This document shows, in pieces, positions 46,480-56,523 of a stretch of DNA of 64,000 nucleotides. The DNA comes from Polynucleobacter sp. MWH-Braz-FAM2G. Its GTDB lineage: Bacteria > Pseudomonadota > Gammaproteobacteria > Burkholderiales > Burkholderiaceae. The notes under the pieces are model-generated. The model did no database searches and had not been told where the DNA came from. It worked only from the letters and a program-made list of their open reading frames with translations. Where the stretch lies: NCBI RefSeq assembly GCF_018687635.1, contig NZ_CP061300.1, positions 1,323,424 to 1,387,423 on the forward strand. Reading direction: 5' to 3'. Each line of letters starts with the position of its first letter. Position 1 is the first letter of the stretch. The position numbers and the translations under genes were made by a program.

Positions 46480-48213
46480 TCAGAAGCTTTCGCCCGGATT
46501 ACGCGGCTTTCTTGGACCCTTATTGAAGGGTTTGCGCCCTTTTGGTGCGCCACGTTTAGGCCCATTTCCTGGAGTCTGGGGGTTGCCAGTCACGAAGGCA
46601 GACTGACCATGGTGAACTTTTCCACCTTTATTGCGTTTTTGGCCTTGACCGCCTTGCCCTGGTCTACCTCCTTGAGTGCGCCCGCGGAATGAACCGCGAC
46701 CTTCACCAGAACCACCTCCGCCAGCCGGTTTTCCACCCCTTCCTTGATGGGTAAGACCAGTGTGACCACTAGCAAGAGTTAAAGCATCTCGAGAACCCCA
46801 ATAAGAAACCGAGGTTTGCATAGGATCAGGCTGGAAATCTCCTCCCGATTGGTTTCGATCGCGATTATTTGGGTTGGGATTACGTGCCTTATCAGAAGCT
46901 TGGGGCATCTTTAAGCCAGCAAACTTCATCAAGTTGTAGATACCACCAGCTTCCACTTCCTCCCATTTGCCCCGCCTCAAACGTGGGGGCAATAAGAAAA
47001 TGCCGTAACGAGTACGAATCAACCGTGACACGGTATGCCCTACAGCCTCAAACATACGACGTACTTCGCGATTACGACCTTCGGTTAAGGCAACGTGATA
47101 CCAGCGATTAGCACCATCCCCTCCACCCATAGCTAAACGTAGGAACTTAGCTTGGCCATCATCGAGGGTAATACCGCTCTTTAACTGGGAAGTATTTTCT
47201 TGGCTTAGCTCACCCAAAATTCGAACGGCATATTCACGTTCAACCCCATAACGAGGATGCATCAAACGATTGGCTAGTTCACCAGAAGTAGTAAACAGCA
47301 GCAAGCCTTCAGTATTAAAGTCTAAGCGCCCAACCGCAATCCAACGACCTTGGCGTGGCTTAGGCAAACGATCAAATACTGTTGGACGTCCTTCAGGATC
47401 AGATTGGCTAACAATTTCGCCAGCTGGCTTGTGATACAAAATGACACGTGGTGGCTTTGTCTGAATCTTCCGATGAACAGGTTTGCCATTAATGCGAACT
47501 TGATCGGTTGGCCCTATACGTTGGCCAATATGGGCAGGCAAGCCATTTACAGAAACTCGCCCTTGAATAATCAAGTCTTCCATATCGCGACGCGAACCCA
47601 TACCAGCATCAGCCAATACCTTATGCAACTTGACAGTGTCTTCATCGTCGGCGTCATCATCAAGACCATCAAGATCTGACCACACTTCATCACGCAAACT
47701 CAAAGGCAAATCATCCACGTTTGCAAATTGCAAACTACTTACCTCTTCCTCAGTTGGTGCATCTGGATCATCCTCTTCACGCGAACGTTCTGCGCGCTGC
47801 GCACGACGCTCTGCGCCAGTTTGATGAGAAATCTCAATTTCATTTACACCATCTGGATTTTTTACTTCCTCAACTTCGGGTGCATCTAGAGCGGCATCGA
47901 ATTCACCCGATACTACTGAAGCAAATAAAGCTTCAATTTCAGCGGGGTTAGGCGCTAACTTAGAAGATTGATTACCGTTACCTTCGCGTGGGCCATTCGT
48001 ATCACCACCCTCGCGACGCGGCCGATCCTTATTGAATGGGCGCTTCTTATTGAATGGATGCTTGCCAGTACCTTGACGACGTGGGCGGCGTTCTCCACGC
48101 TCGCCACCTTCAAACTTAGCACCTTCAGCATTTGAAGGCGCCGAATCTGAATTGGAAGGAGTTGCCGATGGGTTTACTACCGGAGATGAATCGTTTTCGT
48201 TAGAGCTTGTCAT
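46480..48213 (-). CDS. rluB: 23S rRNA pseudouridine synthase RluB-type with long disordered ends
   Basis: 577 residues, about twice a standard RluB. Residues 1-190 are low-complexity, rich in Ser, Asn, Arg and acidic clusters. The S4 domain follows ([20 protein letters not shown]), then the catalytic domain with [20 protein letters not shown] and the aspartate in [14 protein letters not shown]. After about residue 440 a glycine/arginine/asparagine-rich tail runs to the end ([18 protein letters not shown]). The core should isomerise U2605-type uridine in 23S rRNA; the tails probably add RNA binding. It starts 6 bases after the scpB stop. Confidence 0.93.
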   Translation of the reverse strand: MTSSNENDSSPVVNPSATPSNSDSAPSNAEGAKFEGGERGERRPRRQGTGKHPFNKKRPFNKDRPRREGGDTNGPREGNGNQSSKLAPNPAEIEALFASVVSGEFDAALDAPEVEEVKNPDGVNEIEISHQTGAERRAQRAERSREEDDPDAPTEEEVSSLQFANVDDLPLSLRDEVWSDLDGLDDDADDEDTVKLHKVLADAGMGSRRDMEDLIIQGRVSVNGLPAHIGQRIGPTDQVRINGKPVHRKIQTKPPRVILYHKPAGEIVSQSDPEGRPTVFDRLPKPRQGRWIAVGRLDFNTEGLLLFTTSGELANRLMHPRYGVEREYAVRILGELSQENTSQLKSGITLDDGQAKFLRLAMGGGDGANRWYHVALTEGRNREVRRMFEAVGHTVSRLIRTRYGIFLLPPRLRRGKWEEVEAGGIYNLMKFAGLKMPQASDKARNPNPNNRDRNQSGGDFQPDPMQTSVSYWGSRDALTLASGHTGLTHQGRGGKPAGGGGSGEGRGSFRGRTQGGRPGQGGQGQKRNKGGKVHHGQSAFVTGNPQTPGNGPKRGAPKGRKPFNKGPRKPRNPGESF

Positions 48214-48219
48214 TAATTA

Positions 48220-48960
48220 TTATTTTGTTTCGCCTGAATTATCTTCAGACTCGGGGGTAACTTCTTCGGTGTCTTCTATAACCGTTTCTTCTTCTGTCAC
48301 TTCGGTTATTTCTAATTCAGCAACTTCTACTGCCGCATCTTCACTCTCATTGACTTCCATGCTTTGCGTATCAATGACAACTGTTTCCACGGTTGCAGAT
48401 GGATCAAACTCAATTACAGCTTGACCTAATTGCTCTGCGGCAGCCATTGGTGCTGCGTCCTCCAAGATAGGCAAGCTTTGTAAATTCGTCAGACTCAGAT
48501 CATCCAAAAATTGCTTAGTGGTTGCATATAAACCTGGACGACCTATTGTTTCTTTGTGGCCAATCACCTCAACCCAACCGCGATCTTCTAACTGCTTCAT
48601 TACATTGCTACTAACTGCTACGCCACGAATTTCTTCAATTTCTCCACGAGTAACGGGCTGACGATAAGCAATGATTGCCAAAGTCTCCATCACAGCGCGC
48701 GAATACTTAGGAGGCTTTTCTGGAGTCAAACGATCCAAATACTCACGCATAGAAAGGCGGCTTTGAAAACGCCAACCTGTAGCGATATGGACTAGCTCCA
48801 TGCCTTTGTTATCCCAGAAGCGCTGTAATTCAACTAATGCCTCATCTATATCTGCCGTTGAAATATCTTCAACAAATAAACGAGACATATCAGCAACGGT
48901 GAGTGGCTCCTGCGCGCACAGGAGGGCTGTTTCAATTACGCGCTTATTGTGTTCGTCCAT
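48220..48960 (-). CDS. scpB: Chromosome segregation/condensation protein ScpB
   Basis: 246 residues from ATG 48960; a TTG at 48984 would add eight residues (SPGNPTF), so the start is not certain. The two winged-helix modules of ScpB are visible: [24 protein letters not shown], and [32 protein letters not shown] followed by [29 protein letters not shown]. ScpB binds the ScpA kleisin of the SMC complex. The last 60 residues form a very acidic tail, unusual for the family. scpA is not in the window. Confidence 0.92.
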   Translation of the reverse strand: MDEHNKRVIETALLCAQEPLTVADMSRLFVEDISTADIDEALVELQRFWDNKGMELVHIATGWRFQSRLSMREYLDRLTPEKPPKYSRAVMETLAIIAYRQPVTRGEIEEIRGVAVSSNVMKQLEDRGWVEVIGHKETIGRPGLYATTKQFLDDLSLTNLQSLPILEDAAPMAAAEQLGQAVIEFDPSATVETVVIDTQSMEVNESEDAAVEVAELEITEVTEEETVIEDTEEVTPESEDNSGETK

Positions 48961-49071
48961 AAAAGTTGGGTTACCAGGACTCAACCTGATTAGGCTTTAA
49001 ATATGTATTTCAGTAATGGGTTTTGGTGTTCTCAAGCTACTACGGACAATTCATCTCATCAGTTCTTATTG

Positions 49072-49124
49072 GGACATGTCCGAGCTGATACGAAATCCTT
49101 TTCGTTCACCTTGCGCCCATTATA
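49072..49124. promoter_or_regulatory. Divergent intergenic region scpB/patatin with -10 box and palindrome
   Basis: The 188-base gap contains a perfect TATAAT on the minus strand (49124-49119) that could start scpB mRNA, about 160 bases ahead of its ATG, and a perfect 10-base palindrome GGACATGTCC (49072-49081) downstream of it. I see no good -35 hexamer and no convincing promoter for the + strand patatin gene. Confidence 0.35.
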
Positions 49125-49148
49125 AGGTAGGCTCAATACAATAGCCAT

Positions 49149-50072
49149 ATGCTTAAAAATTCCATGAAAATCCCCTTGTTGCCGTCAAATACCCCTGAAT
49201 CCCTAGAACGTCGCCGACTTCTAGGGCTTGGAATTGGCTTCGGAGCTTTACTTGGAGGCGCGAGCCTAAGTTCATGCAGTCTCATAGGAAGTAAAAAGCC
49301 AGTTATTGGCTTGGTTCTTGGTGCTGGAGCCGCACGTGGCTTCGCTCATGTCGGCGTAATCAAAGCCTTGGAAGCGCAAGGCATCAGGCCCGATATTGTT
49401 GTTGGCAGTAGCGCAGGGAGCGTGATTGCTGCATTACTTGCATCAGGTGCCACAGGAAATGATCTAAATCGATTAGCCTTGAACCTAGATGAAGCCACCA
49501 TTGCCGACTGGGGACTGCCATTCGCCGGCAAATTCGGTGGCCTGATTAAAGGCGATGCCCTGCAAAATATGGTGAATCGCGAGGTCCAGCATAAATCGAT
49601 TGAACAAATGCGCATTCCATTAGGTATCGTTGCCACAGAATTGCAATCCGGCAAAGGAGTGCTGTTTCGCACCGGAAACACAGGCTTAGCAGTGCGTGCA
49701 TCCTGCAGTGTTCCTGGGGTATTTCAGCCGGCTATCATCAGCGGAAAAGAATATGTTGATGGCGGTTTAGTTGCACCAGTTCCGGTAAGTTATGCCAGGC
49801 AAATGGGGGCAACGCTGGTGATTGCAGTCAACATCTCTTCTGAGCCAGTACATCAAGATGCGAGTGGAACCTTGGGGATCTTGCAGCAAACAATATCCAT
49901 CATGCAACGAAGCATTAATCAATATGAGTTAAAAAGCGCTGATGTAGTGATTCAACCGCAGTTAAAACAGATGAGTAGCGGTGATTTCAAATCTAGGAAT
50001 GCCGCCATTCTTGCGGGCGAAGTGGCTGCCCAAGAGCAAATGGGGTTGATCAAAGAAAAGTTAAAAAGCTAA
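49149..50072 (+). CDS. Patatin-like phospholipase, predicted lipoprotein
   Basis: 307 residues of the RssA/patatin family. The Ser-Asp dyad is S88 in GSSAG and D204 in DGG; the oxyanion-hole motif GAGAARGFAHVGV lies at 58-70. The N-terminus has ERRRLLGLGIGFGALL followed by LSSC (C43), which reads as a twin-arginine signal with a lipobox, so the enzyme is probably a Tat-exported, lipid-anchored lipase. Family enzymes deacylate phospholipids. No ribosome site is clear for ATG 49149, and ATG 49164 is possible. It is a single gene convergent with the NlpC/P60 gene. Confidence 0.87.
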   Translation: MLKNSMKIPLLPSNTPESLERRRLLGLGIGFGALLGGASLSSCSLIGSKKPVIGLVLGAGAARGFAHVGVIKALEAQGIRPDIVVGSSAGSVIAALLASGATGNDLNRLALNLDEATIADWGLPFAGKFGGLIKGDALQNMVNREVQHKSIEQMRIPLGIVATELQSGKGVLFRTGNTGLAVRASCSVPGVFQPAIISGKEYVDGGLVAPVPVSYARQMGATLVIAVNISSEPVHQDASGTLGILQQTISIMQRSINQYELKSADVVIQPQLKQMSSGDFKSRNAAILAGEVAAQEQMGLIKEKLKS

Positions 50073-50080
50073 TAGTTATG

Positions 50081-50098
50081 AGGCTTGAAAGCCTTTAA
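50081..50098. terminator. Weak hairpin between convergent genes
   Basis: AGGCT, loop TGAA, AGCCT followed by TTAATT, 9 bases after the patatin stop. Five pairs and a poor T-run; it may be a weak terminator. Confidence 0.35.
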
Positions 50099-50110
50099 TT
50101 CATCGCTAAC

Positions 50111-50758
50111 TTAAAGACTACGTGATTTACGCTTGAGGTTTTTTACTTCGTTCATTAGCTCTTGGCGCTCAGGATCATTGAAGCTATCGCTACCGTCTAA
50201 ACGTCGTGCCCCATCAAAACGTTTATCCCAATACAGGCTACCGAGATCATCCACCCTAACATTCGTTCCCTTTGAAGGAGAATGAATAAATTTGTTATCG
50301 CCCACATAAATGCCTACGTGAGAAAAAGTGAGGCGCATTGTATTAAAGAACACGAGATCGCCAGGTTGCAATTCTTCACGCGTGATTGGCTTGCCAACTC
50401 GACTCATTTGAGTAGATTTACGTGGCAGTAAAAAACCAAGCTTATCTTTAAATACATAACCAACAAAACTACTGCCATCCAAGCCGGATTGAGGCAATTC
50501 CGCATCCCAACGATAGCGTACGCCAATTACTTCCATGGCGCGATTAATTAATTCTTCTGACTTTCCTGTGACCGTATCAGCCAAACGGTCAGAAACACGA
50601 GCAATGTAAGACTTACTCGCCTGGAACATGCTTTCCTTAGGCACAGTTGCTTCAGTTGAAGCCTCAGCAACAGAATCAGCTGCAACTGCAGGAACGCAAA
50701 CAAGAGCGCATATGCTCAAGCCCATTAATTTTGAAAGCAGTACTTTTTTTAGTGACAT
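50111..50758 (-). CDS. NlpC/P60-like protein with the catalytic cysteine replaced
   Basis: 215 residues, signal peptide ending near PAVAADS, then an NlpC/P60 domain from about residue 70. Where active members have D-C-S-G, this protein has SGLDGSSFVGYVF, with G95 (codon GGC, one base from TGC) at the cysteine position; the adjacent conserved WGG is WDAE. The other parts are intact: LQPGDLVFF, H147 in FSHVGIYVG and H159 in FIHSPSKG. This predicts a peptidoglycan-binding but inactive hydrolase, or an enzyme changed beyond recognition. The reading frame is otherwise complete. It is the only gene of its transcript, between patatin and yejF. Confidence 0.88.
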   Translation of the reverse strand: MSLKKVLLSKLMGLSICALVCVPAVAADSVAEASTEATVPKESMFQASKSYIARVSDRLADTVTGKSEELINRAMEVIGVRYRWDAELPQSGLDGSSFVGYVFKDKLGFLLPRKSTQMSRVGKPITREELQPGDLVFFNTMRLTFSHVGIYVGDNKFIHSPSKGTNVRVDDLGSLYWDKRFDGARRLDGSDSFNDPERQELMNEVKNLKRKSRSL

Positions 50759-50872
50759 CGAATCAGTGTAACAAAGAACCTTTAATTTACCAAGTCTTCA
50801 GTCTAGTCATAAGTCCTTGTTTCTGATGGTAATTTTTCATCAAATAAGGGCATATGCACCAATTTAACCCAT

Positions 50873-52510
50873 CTAAGTCAACTCAGCAGCCGCAAAAAGC
50901 TCCTTAGTGTAAGTTTGACGCGGATGCTTAATAAGGGCCTCAGTATCACCAAACTCGATCACCTTACCCCCCTTCAGAACCATGATTTCATGCGACATTG
51001 CCCTGATCACCGCCAAATCATGGCTAATCATCAAATAGGCTAAGTTGTATTTTTTCTGTAACTCAGTCAACAAAGCCAGAACCTGCTTTTGAATCGAGAC
51101 ATCCAATGCAGAAGTCGGCTCATCTAAAACCAAAATTTGTGGGCGCAAGATCAAAGCACGGGCAATCGCAATACGCTGACGTTGCCCTCCCGAAAACTCA
51201 TGTGGATAACGGAGTAGTGCTGATCGATCGATTCCCACTTCTTTGAGCATGTCTACCACGCGCGCCTCGCGCTCTGCTGCTGACAGCTTAGGAAAATGAA
51301 CGTCAAGACCTTCAGAAACAATTTGCAATATATTCATGCGGGGCGATAGTGATCCGAAAGGATCTTGAAAGATTACCTGCAAACTGGAACGCATTGCACG
51401 TCGTTCCGCAGGCTTCAGTTTCTGCCAGTCATTTCCAAGCACATCTACATCACCAGTGACTTCGGCTGCCGAGTCACCCAACAAACCCAGCACTGCCATA
51501 CCCAAGGTTGTCTTGCCAGAACCAGATTCGCCAATGACGCCGATAGTTTGACCTTGCTTTAATGTAAAGCTAACCTTTTTTAATACTTTATGGAGTGGCG
51601 CTTTTTTAAACCACGAGCCAGATTCTGCACTGGGGTATGCAACCGATAATTCCTCAGTTTTTAGTAGCGCTGGGGCCAAAGGCATTAAAGGAGCAATTGC
51701 CCGAACTGGTTCGCTATTGACTAATGCACGCGTGTATGGATCTTCGGGATGTTGAAATATTTGTTTCGTTGATCCTACCTCCATCAAATTGCCTTGATGA
51801 AGAACAGCAACGCGTTGCGCGAAATGCTTTACCAAATTGAGGTCATGGGTAATCAAAAGAATTCCCATGCCACCATCATTCTTAGACTCTTCTTGGAGCT
51901 CTTTTAATAGATCCAAAATCTGTAACCGCAAGCTAACATCTAAAGCCGTGGTCGGCTCATCTGCTATTAGCAGTCTTGGCTTGCAAGCCAAGGCCATCGC
52001 AATCATTGCACGCTGTCTTTGCCCGCCAGATAGTTGATGCGGATAAGCATGAATTCGCCTCTCTGGTTCTGGAATTCCAGTCTTTCTAAGTAAATCGATG
52101 GCTGCATCGATTGCTGCCGCTTTCGATATCAGAGGCTCGTAGATTTGTACCGCTTCGATAATTTGATTGCCGATTGTAAAGAGCGGATTTAACGCTGTCA
52201 TGGGCTCTTGAAACACCATGGCTATTTCACGCCCTCTAATCGCTCGAATATCCTCAATAGGCATCGATAGCAAATCCACTGGGCCTTTACCATCCTTAGC
52301 ATTCCACAAAATCCTACCAGTGACTTTTGCACCTTCGGGCTCTAAGCGCAAAGGAGCAAGTGCAGTTAAGGTCTTACCTGAACCAGATTCACCCACTAGG
52401 GCAACTCGCTCACCAATGCCGATTTCTAAATCGAGATGTTTAACGGCAAACTTTTCTCGGCGCCCTGCTCCGAAAGAAATACTCAGATCTTCATAGCGCA
52501 ACAAACTCAC
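50873..52510 (-). CDS. yejF: Peptide ABC transporter ATP-binding protein, double domain (YejF type)
   Basis: 545 residues with two ATPase modules. The first has GESGSGKTL, LSGGQRQRAMIAMAL and LLIADEPTTALD; the second [26 protein letters not shown] and ILVLDEPTSALD. Fused double ATPases are typical of the YejABEF system, which imports peptides (including microcin C in E. coli). Start GTG at 52510 overlaps the yejE stop. Confidence 0.93.
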   Translation of the reverse strand: MSLLRYEDLSISFGAGRREKFAVKHLDLEIGIGERVALVGESGSGKTLTALAPLRLEPEGAKVTGRILWNAKDGKGPVDLLSMPIEDIRAIRGREIAMVFQEPMTALNPLFTIGNQIIEAVQIYEPLISKAAAIDAAIDLLRKTGIPEPERRIHAYPHQLSGGQRQRAMIAMALACKPRLLIADEPTTALDVSLRLQILDLLKELQEESKNDGGMGILLITHDLNLVKHFAQRVAVLHQGNLMEVGSTKQIFQHPEDPYTRALVNSEPVRAIAPLMPLAPALLKTEELSVAYPSAESGSWFKKAPLHKVLKKVSFTLKQGQTIGVIGESGSGKTTLGMAVLGLLGDSAAEVTGDVDVLGNDWQKLKPAERRAMRSSLQVIFQDPFGSLSPRMNILQIVSEGLDVHFPKLSAAEREARVVDMLKEVGIDRSALLRYPHEFSGGQRQRIAIARALILRPQILVLDEPTSALDVSIQKQVLALLTELQKKYNLAYLMISHDLAVIRAMSHEIMVLKGGKVIEFGDTEALIKHPRQTYTKELFAAAELT

Positions 52511-53532
52511 GAGCGACCTCCACTCATCAGACTAGCTTTGCGGGAATCGTAGGCATTACGTAATGCCTCACCCATAAAGGTTAACAACAGCAATGTGGTG
52601 ACCAAGACCACAAAAGTCGATAAGGAAATCCACCAAGCATCGAGATTACTTTTTCCTTGTGACAATAACTCTCCCAAGCTCGGCGTTCCAGGCGGGACAC
52701 CTAAGCCCAAAAAATCCAAACTCGTTAAAGATAGAATTGCGGCGCTCATGCGAAATGGCAAAAAAGTAATCACTGGTGTCAAGCTATTAGGCAAAATATG
52801 ACGCCACATGATTTGCACATTGGTCAAACCCAGTGCTCGCGCTGCGCGCACATATTCCAGTGCGCGATTACGGAAAAATTCTGCACGGACATAATCAGAC
52901 AGACCCATCCATCCAAAGGCAGCTAACAAAATAATAAGAAGCGATACGCTAGGATTAAAGATGGAGGCAAAAATAATCAGCAAGTAAAGTTCTGGCATCG
53001 CCGACCAGATCTCAATTAAGCGCTGCGAAATCAAATCGAATTTACCACCGAAAAATCCCATCAACGATCCAGTAATGATGCCTACACTCACTCCAACAAT
53101 CGTGAGTGCAAGACCAAACAGTATCGATAAACGAAAGCCATAAATTAGTCGCGCTAAAACATCGCGTCCACGATCATCTGTGCCTAGCCAATTCTCTGAG
53201 GATGGTGGTGCTGGATTAGGAACCTTAGAAAAGTAATTAAGGGTTTCGTAGCTATAGTGAATTGGCGGATAAATCGCCCAATTGCCATTGCTAGTAATGT
53301 TCTGGCGAATATCCGGATCCAAAAAATCCGTAGGTGTGGCAAAGTCCCCACCAAAAACTGTCTCAGGCTGACTCTTGATGATAGGGAAATAAAAGCGCCC
53401 CTCGTAGCGAACCACCAAAGGCTTGTCATTCGCGATTAACTCGGCGCACATCGATAGACCAAAGAGCACGGCGAAGATCCATAAACTGACATAGCCCATG
53501 CGATTATTTTTAAAACGTTGCCAACGACTCAT
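52507..53532 (-). CDS. yejE: Peptide ABC transporter permease (YejE type)
   Basis: 341 residues. The ATG at 53532 overlaps the yejB stop by ATGA and begins MSRWQRFKNNRMGYVSLWIF, the normal YejE N-terminus; a longer frame upstream is not needed. The large periplasmic insert after the first helix (FYFPIIKSQPETVFGGDFATPTDFLDPDI) and the NWLGTDDRGRDVLARLIYGF segment are characteristic. The EAA loop is around YVRAARALGLTNVQIMWRHILPN. Confidence 0.93.
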   Translation of the reverse strand: MSRWQRFKNNRMGYVSLWIFAVLFGLSMCAELIANDKPLVVRYEGRFYFPIIKSQPETVFGGDFATPTDFLDPDIRQNITSNGNWAIYPPIHYSYETLNYFSKVPNPAPPSSENWLGTDDRGRDVLARLIYGFRLSILFGLALTIVGVSVGIITGSLMGFFGGKFDLISQRLIEIWSAMPELYLLIIFASIFNPSVSLLIILLAAFGWMGLSDYVRAEFFRNRALEYVRAARALGLTNVQIMWRHILPNSLTPVITFLPFRMSAAILSLTSLDFLGLGVPPGTPSLGELLSQGKSNLDAWWISLSTFVVLVTTLLLLTFMGEALRNAYDSRKASLMSGGRS

Positions 53533-54593
53533 GAACCGCCTCCCGCGCTGAACTGAATGCGTGGGTCTACGTAAACGTAGCAAAGATCAGATATTAATTT
53601 CGTGAACAAGCCAATCAGCGTAAATAAATACAGCGTTCCGAATACCACTGGGTAGTCGCGACGCATCACCGATTCATAAGAAAGCAAGCCAAGGCCATCT
53701 AAAGAAAATAATGTTTCGATTAATAATGATCCAGTAAAAAATGCACCAATAAATGCCGCTGGAAATCCAGTAACTAGTGGCAACAATGCATTACGGAAGA
53801 CGTGCTTCCACAGCACTTGCTTCTCAGTAAGCCCTTTTGCTCGAGCAGTTAGAACATATTGCTTACGAATCTCTTCTAAAAAAGAATTCTTAGTGAGCAT
53901 AGTGACTACCGCAAAACTACCTAAAACAGATGCAGTAATTGGCAACACCAAATGCCATAAATAATCCATCACCTTACCCATCAAACTGAGCTCACTCCAG
54001 TTATCCGAAGTGAGACCTCGTAGTGGAAAGAGCTGCAAAAAACTACCGCCACCAAAAATCACCAGCAACAAAACGCCTAATACAAAGCCGGGAATGGCAT
54101 AGCCAACCAAAATCATGCTACTAGTAATCGCATCAAAACGAGAGCCATCACGAACTGCTTTCGCAATACCTAAAGGAATGGACACAAGATAGGTAATAAA
54201 GAAGGTCCACAGTCCAATGCTGATGGATACTGGCAGTTTAGAAACTACTAAACGCCAAACGCTCTCGTGTTGATAGTAGCTTTGCCCCAAATCAAATCGC
54301 GCAAAACGGCCCAACATCATGAAGTAACGTTCAAGTGGGGGCTTATCAAAACCATAAAGCGCTTTGACCTCTTCCAAACGTTGTGCATCAACGCCTTGAC
54401 GCCCTCGGTAAGTTGCACCAGCACCAGAAGACTCCGAACCTCCAGTAGCGGCACTACCCTTCCCCTTCAATTCCAACACCATTTGCTCTACTGGACCGCC
54501 TGGTACAAATTGCACTACTGCAAAGGTAAGAGTGAGCACCCCGATGATGGTGGGAATCATCAAGAGCAAACGTTTAAAGATATAGGCGCGCAT
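53529..54593 (-). CDS. yejB: Peptide ABC transporter permease (YejB type)
   Basis: 354 residues from ATG 54593, preceded by CAGGGACAA as ribosome site; an ATG 12 bases earlier (54605) overlaps the yejA stop and is less likely. RAYIFKRLLLMIPTIIGVLTLTF is the typical first helix, followed by the YejB-specific long loop before LEEVKALYGFDKPPLERYF. The EAA loop lies at YVLTARAKGLTEKQVLWKHVFRN, and the C-terminus reads YVDPRIQF. It pairs with YejE. Confidence 0.93.
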   Translation of the reverse strand: MRAYIFKRLLLMIPTIIGVLTLTFAVVQFVPGGPVEQMVLELKGKGSAATGGSESSGAGATYRGRQGVDAQRLEEVKALYGFDKPPLERYFMMLGRFARFDLGQSYYQHESVWRLVVSKLPVSISIGLWTFFITYLVSIPLGIAKAVRDGSRFDAITSSMILVGYAIPGFVLGVLLLVIFGGGSFLQLFPLRGLTSDNWSELSLMGKVMDYLWHLVLPITASVLGSFAVVTMLTKNSFLEEIRKQYVLTARAKGLTEKQVLWKHVFRNALLPLVTGFPAAFIGAFFTGSLLIETLFSLDGLGLLSYESVMRRDYPVVFGTLYLFTLIGLFTKLISDLCYVYVDPRIQFSAGGGS

Positions 54594-54604
54594 TTGTCCC
54601 TGCA

Positions 54605-56473
54605 TTATTTAGCCCCCTCTTTCCACCAGTTTTGCATGATCCACAACTCAGCAGAGTAATACAAAGGAGGCTCGGGATAACGCATCTCATGACGGAAGGC
54701 AACGCGATGCGTTGGGTTGTACCACTGAGGAACAACATAATAGCTATTCCACAACACTCGATCGAGCGCTCTTGTGGCAGTCCTTAACTGATCACGATTT
54801 TGGGCTTTTGTAATTTCTTCAACTAAAGCATCTACAACTGGCGACTGCACACCAATCACATTGTCAGAACCTTTTTCTTTAGCAGCCTGACTTCCGAAAC
54901 GATCCCAGAGTTCATTGCCGGGATTTTGAGAATCCTGAAAACGTATCGTAGTCATATCAAAGTCGTATTCATTCATACGCTTTTGATGCAAAGCAAAGTC
55001 ACTTGTCCGAATATCTACTTGCACACCCAATTTCTCAAGGTTACGCACATAAGCAGAGATCACCCTGAGAAAAAATCCACCATCTTCCACAATCTCAAAT
55101 CGAAACGGCTCACCCTTTTCATTACGTAGAGCGCCGTCTCGATACTGCCAACCTGCATGCATTAGCAGTTCACGGGCTTTCTTTAGATTTTGACGCAGAC
55201 TACCAGGAGGATTTGTCGATGGTGCAGCTGGCATGGGCCCAAATACGGCGTCAGGAACCCACTGAGGATACTTCGCCTTTAATGGTTTAAGTAATTTCAG
55301 CTCCGCTTCCGTAGGCTTTCGAGGTCCGTCAAAGTTTGCGCTCAAATCGCTATTGGTGAAGTAACTATTGATACGGCTGTATTGGTCAAAAAATATTTGG
55401 CGATTAAGCCATTCAAAATCGAGGGCATAACCTAATGCTTCACGCACGCGCACGTCTTTAAAGATTGGTCGCCGCACATTCATAGCGAAACCTTGCATTC
55501 CAGCGCCGTTGTGATTTAAAAATGCTTTCTTTAGCAGAATACCTTTATCAAACTTGGATCCAACGTACCCTTTTGCCCAAATCTTGGCGCGATATTCAAC
55601 GAGAGCATCAAACTCGCCTGCCTTAAAGGCCTCCAACCTGACAGCATCATCGCTGTACAACTTATACAGAACTCGATCAAAGTTATAAAAACCAACGCGA
55701 ATGTTTAAAGGCTTGCTTAATTGATCTGCCCAATACTGTGGATTTCTTTTATAAGTAATTGATTTGCCCGCTTTAAAAGATTCAATTAAATAAGGTCCAC
55801 TGCCAATAGGAGCTTCAAAGGCAAGCTTCTCAAATGGAATCATGGTTCCATCTGGCTGCTTACCCCAGTTGCGCGAGAACACAGGAAAAGTTCCAGCTAA
55901 TATTGGGAGCTCTGTGTTGTCATTCTTGAAATCAAAACGAATAGATCTATCCGATAGAACTACAGCTTCTTTAATATCTGCGAAGGTGGTTTTATAGCGA
56001 GGATGTGCTTTACCACTCATTAAGGTATCAAAACTATATTTAACATCGGCCGCCAATACAGAACTGCCATCCGAAAATTTGGCCTCAGGACGAATATGAA
56101 ACGTTACCGATTTGCGATCTTTTGCTACCTGAATATCGTCAGCTAATAGTCCATAAATACTAGAAACTTCGTCCGCGCTCCCCTCCGCAAGAGATTCGAA
56201 CATTAATTCAATGCCTGGAGCAGTAATGCCTCGAAGAGTAAATGGATTGAACTTATCAAAACTGGTTCTTTGCCCTGGATTTGGCAAAACAAGGGTTCCG
56301 CCCCTGGGGGCATTGGGATTCACATAATCAAAATGGGCAAATCCCTCGGGATACTTAGGCGCTCCGTATTGTGCTATCCCTTGACCAGCCTGAGTTGCAT
56401 TGACTCCAAGCCCTAGAAGCAGAGCTAAGAGGAATAAATGGGCAATCTGGCGAATGGGTTTTAGGCTAGGCAT
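54605..56473 (-). CDS. yejA: Peptide ABC transporter substrate-binding protein (YejA type)
   Basis: 622 residues with a signal peptide (LFLLALLLGLGVNATQAGQG). YejA-type marks: GAPKYPEGFAHFDYVNPNAPRGG near the N-terminus, SIYGLLADDIQVAKDRKSV, then FKDVRVREALGYALDFEWLNRQIFFDQYSRI, and WNSYYVVPQWYNPTHRVAFR close to the end. Long for a peptide binder, as usual in this family. It heads the operon and is divergent from fabI across only 50 bases. Confidence 0.93.
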   Translation of the reverse strand: MPSLKPIRQIAHLFLLALLLGLGVNATQAGQGIAQYGAPKYPEGFAHFDYVNPNAPRGGTLVLPNPGQRTSFDKFNPFTLRGITAPGIELMFESLAEGSADEVSSIYGLLADDIQVAKDRKSVTFHIRPEAKFSDGSSVLAADVKYSFDTLMSGKAHPRYKTTFADIKEAVVLSDRSIRFDFKNDNTELPILAGTFPVFSRNWGKQPDGTMIPFEKLAFEAPIGSGPYLIESFKAGKSITYKRNPQYWADQLSKPLNIRVGFYNFDRVLYKLYSDDAVRLEAFKAGEFDALVEYRAKIWAKGYVGSKFDKGILLKKAFLNHNGAGMQGFAMNVRRPIFKDVRVREALGYALDFEWLNRQIFFDQYSRINSYFTNSDLSANFDGPRKPTEAELKLLKPLKAKYPQWVPDAVFGPMPAAPSTNPPGSLRQNLKKARELLMHAGWQYRDGALRNEKGEPFRFEIVEDGGFFLRVISAYVRNLEKLGVQVDIRTSDFALHQKRMNEYDFDMTTIRFQDSQNPGNELWDRFGSQAAKEKGSDNVIGVQSPVVDALVEEITKAQNRDQLRTATRALDRVLWNSYYVVPQWYNPTHRVAFRHEMRYPEPPLYYSAELWIMQNWWKEGAK

Positions 56474-56523
56474 ATATGCAACAATTGTAGATAGCTAATC
56501 ATATTTGAAGCAAAGGACACAAC

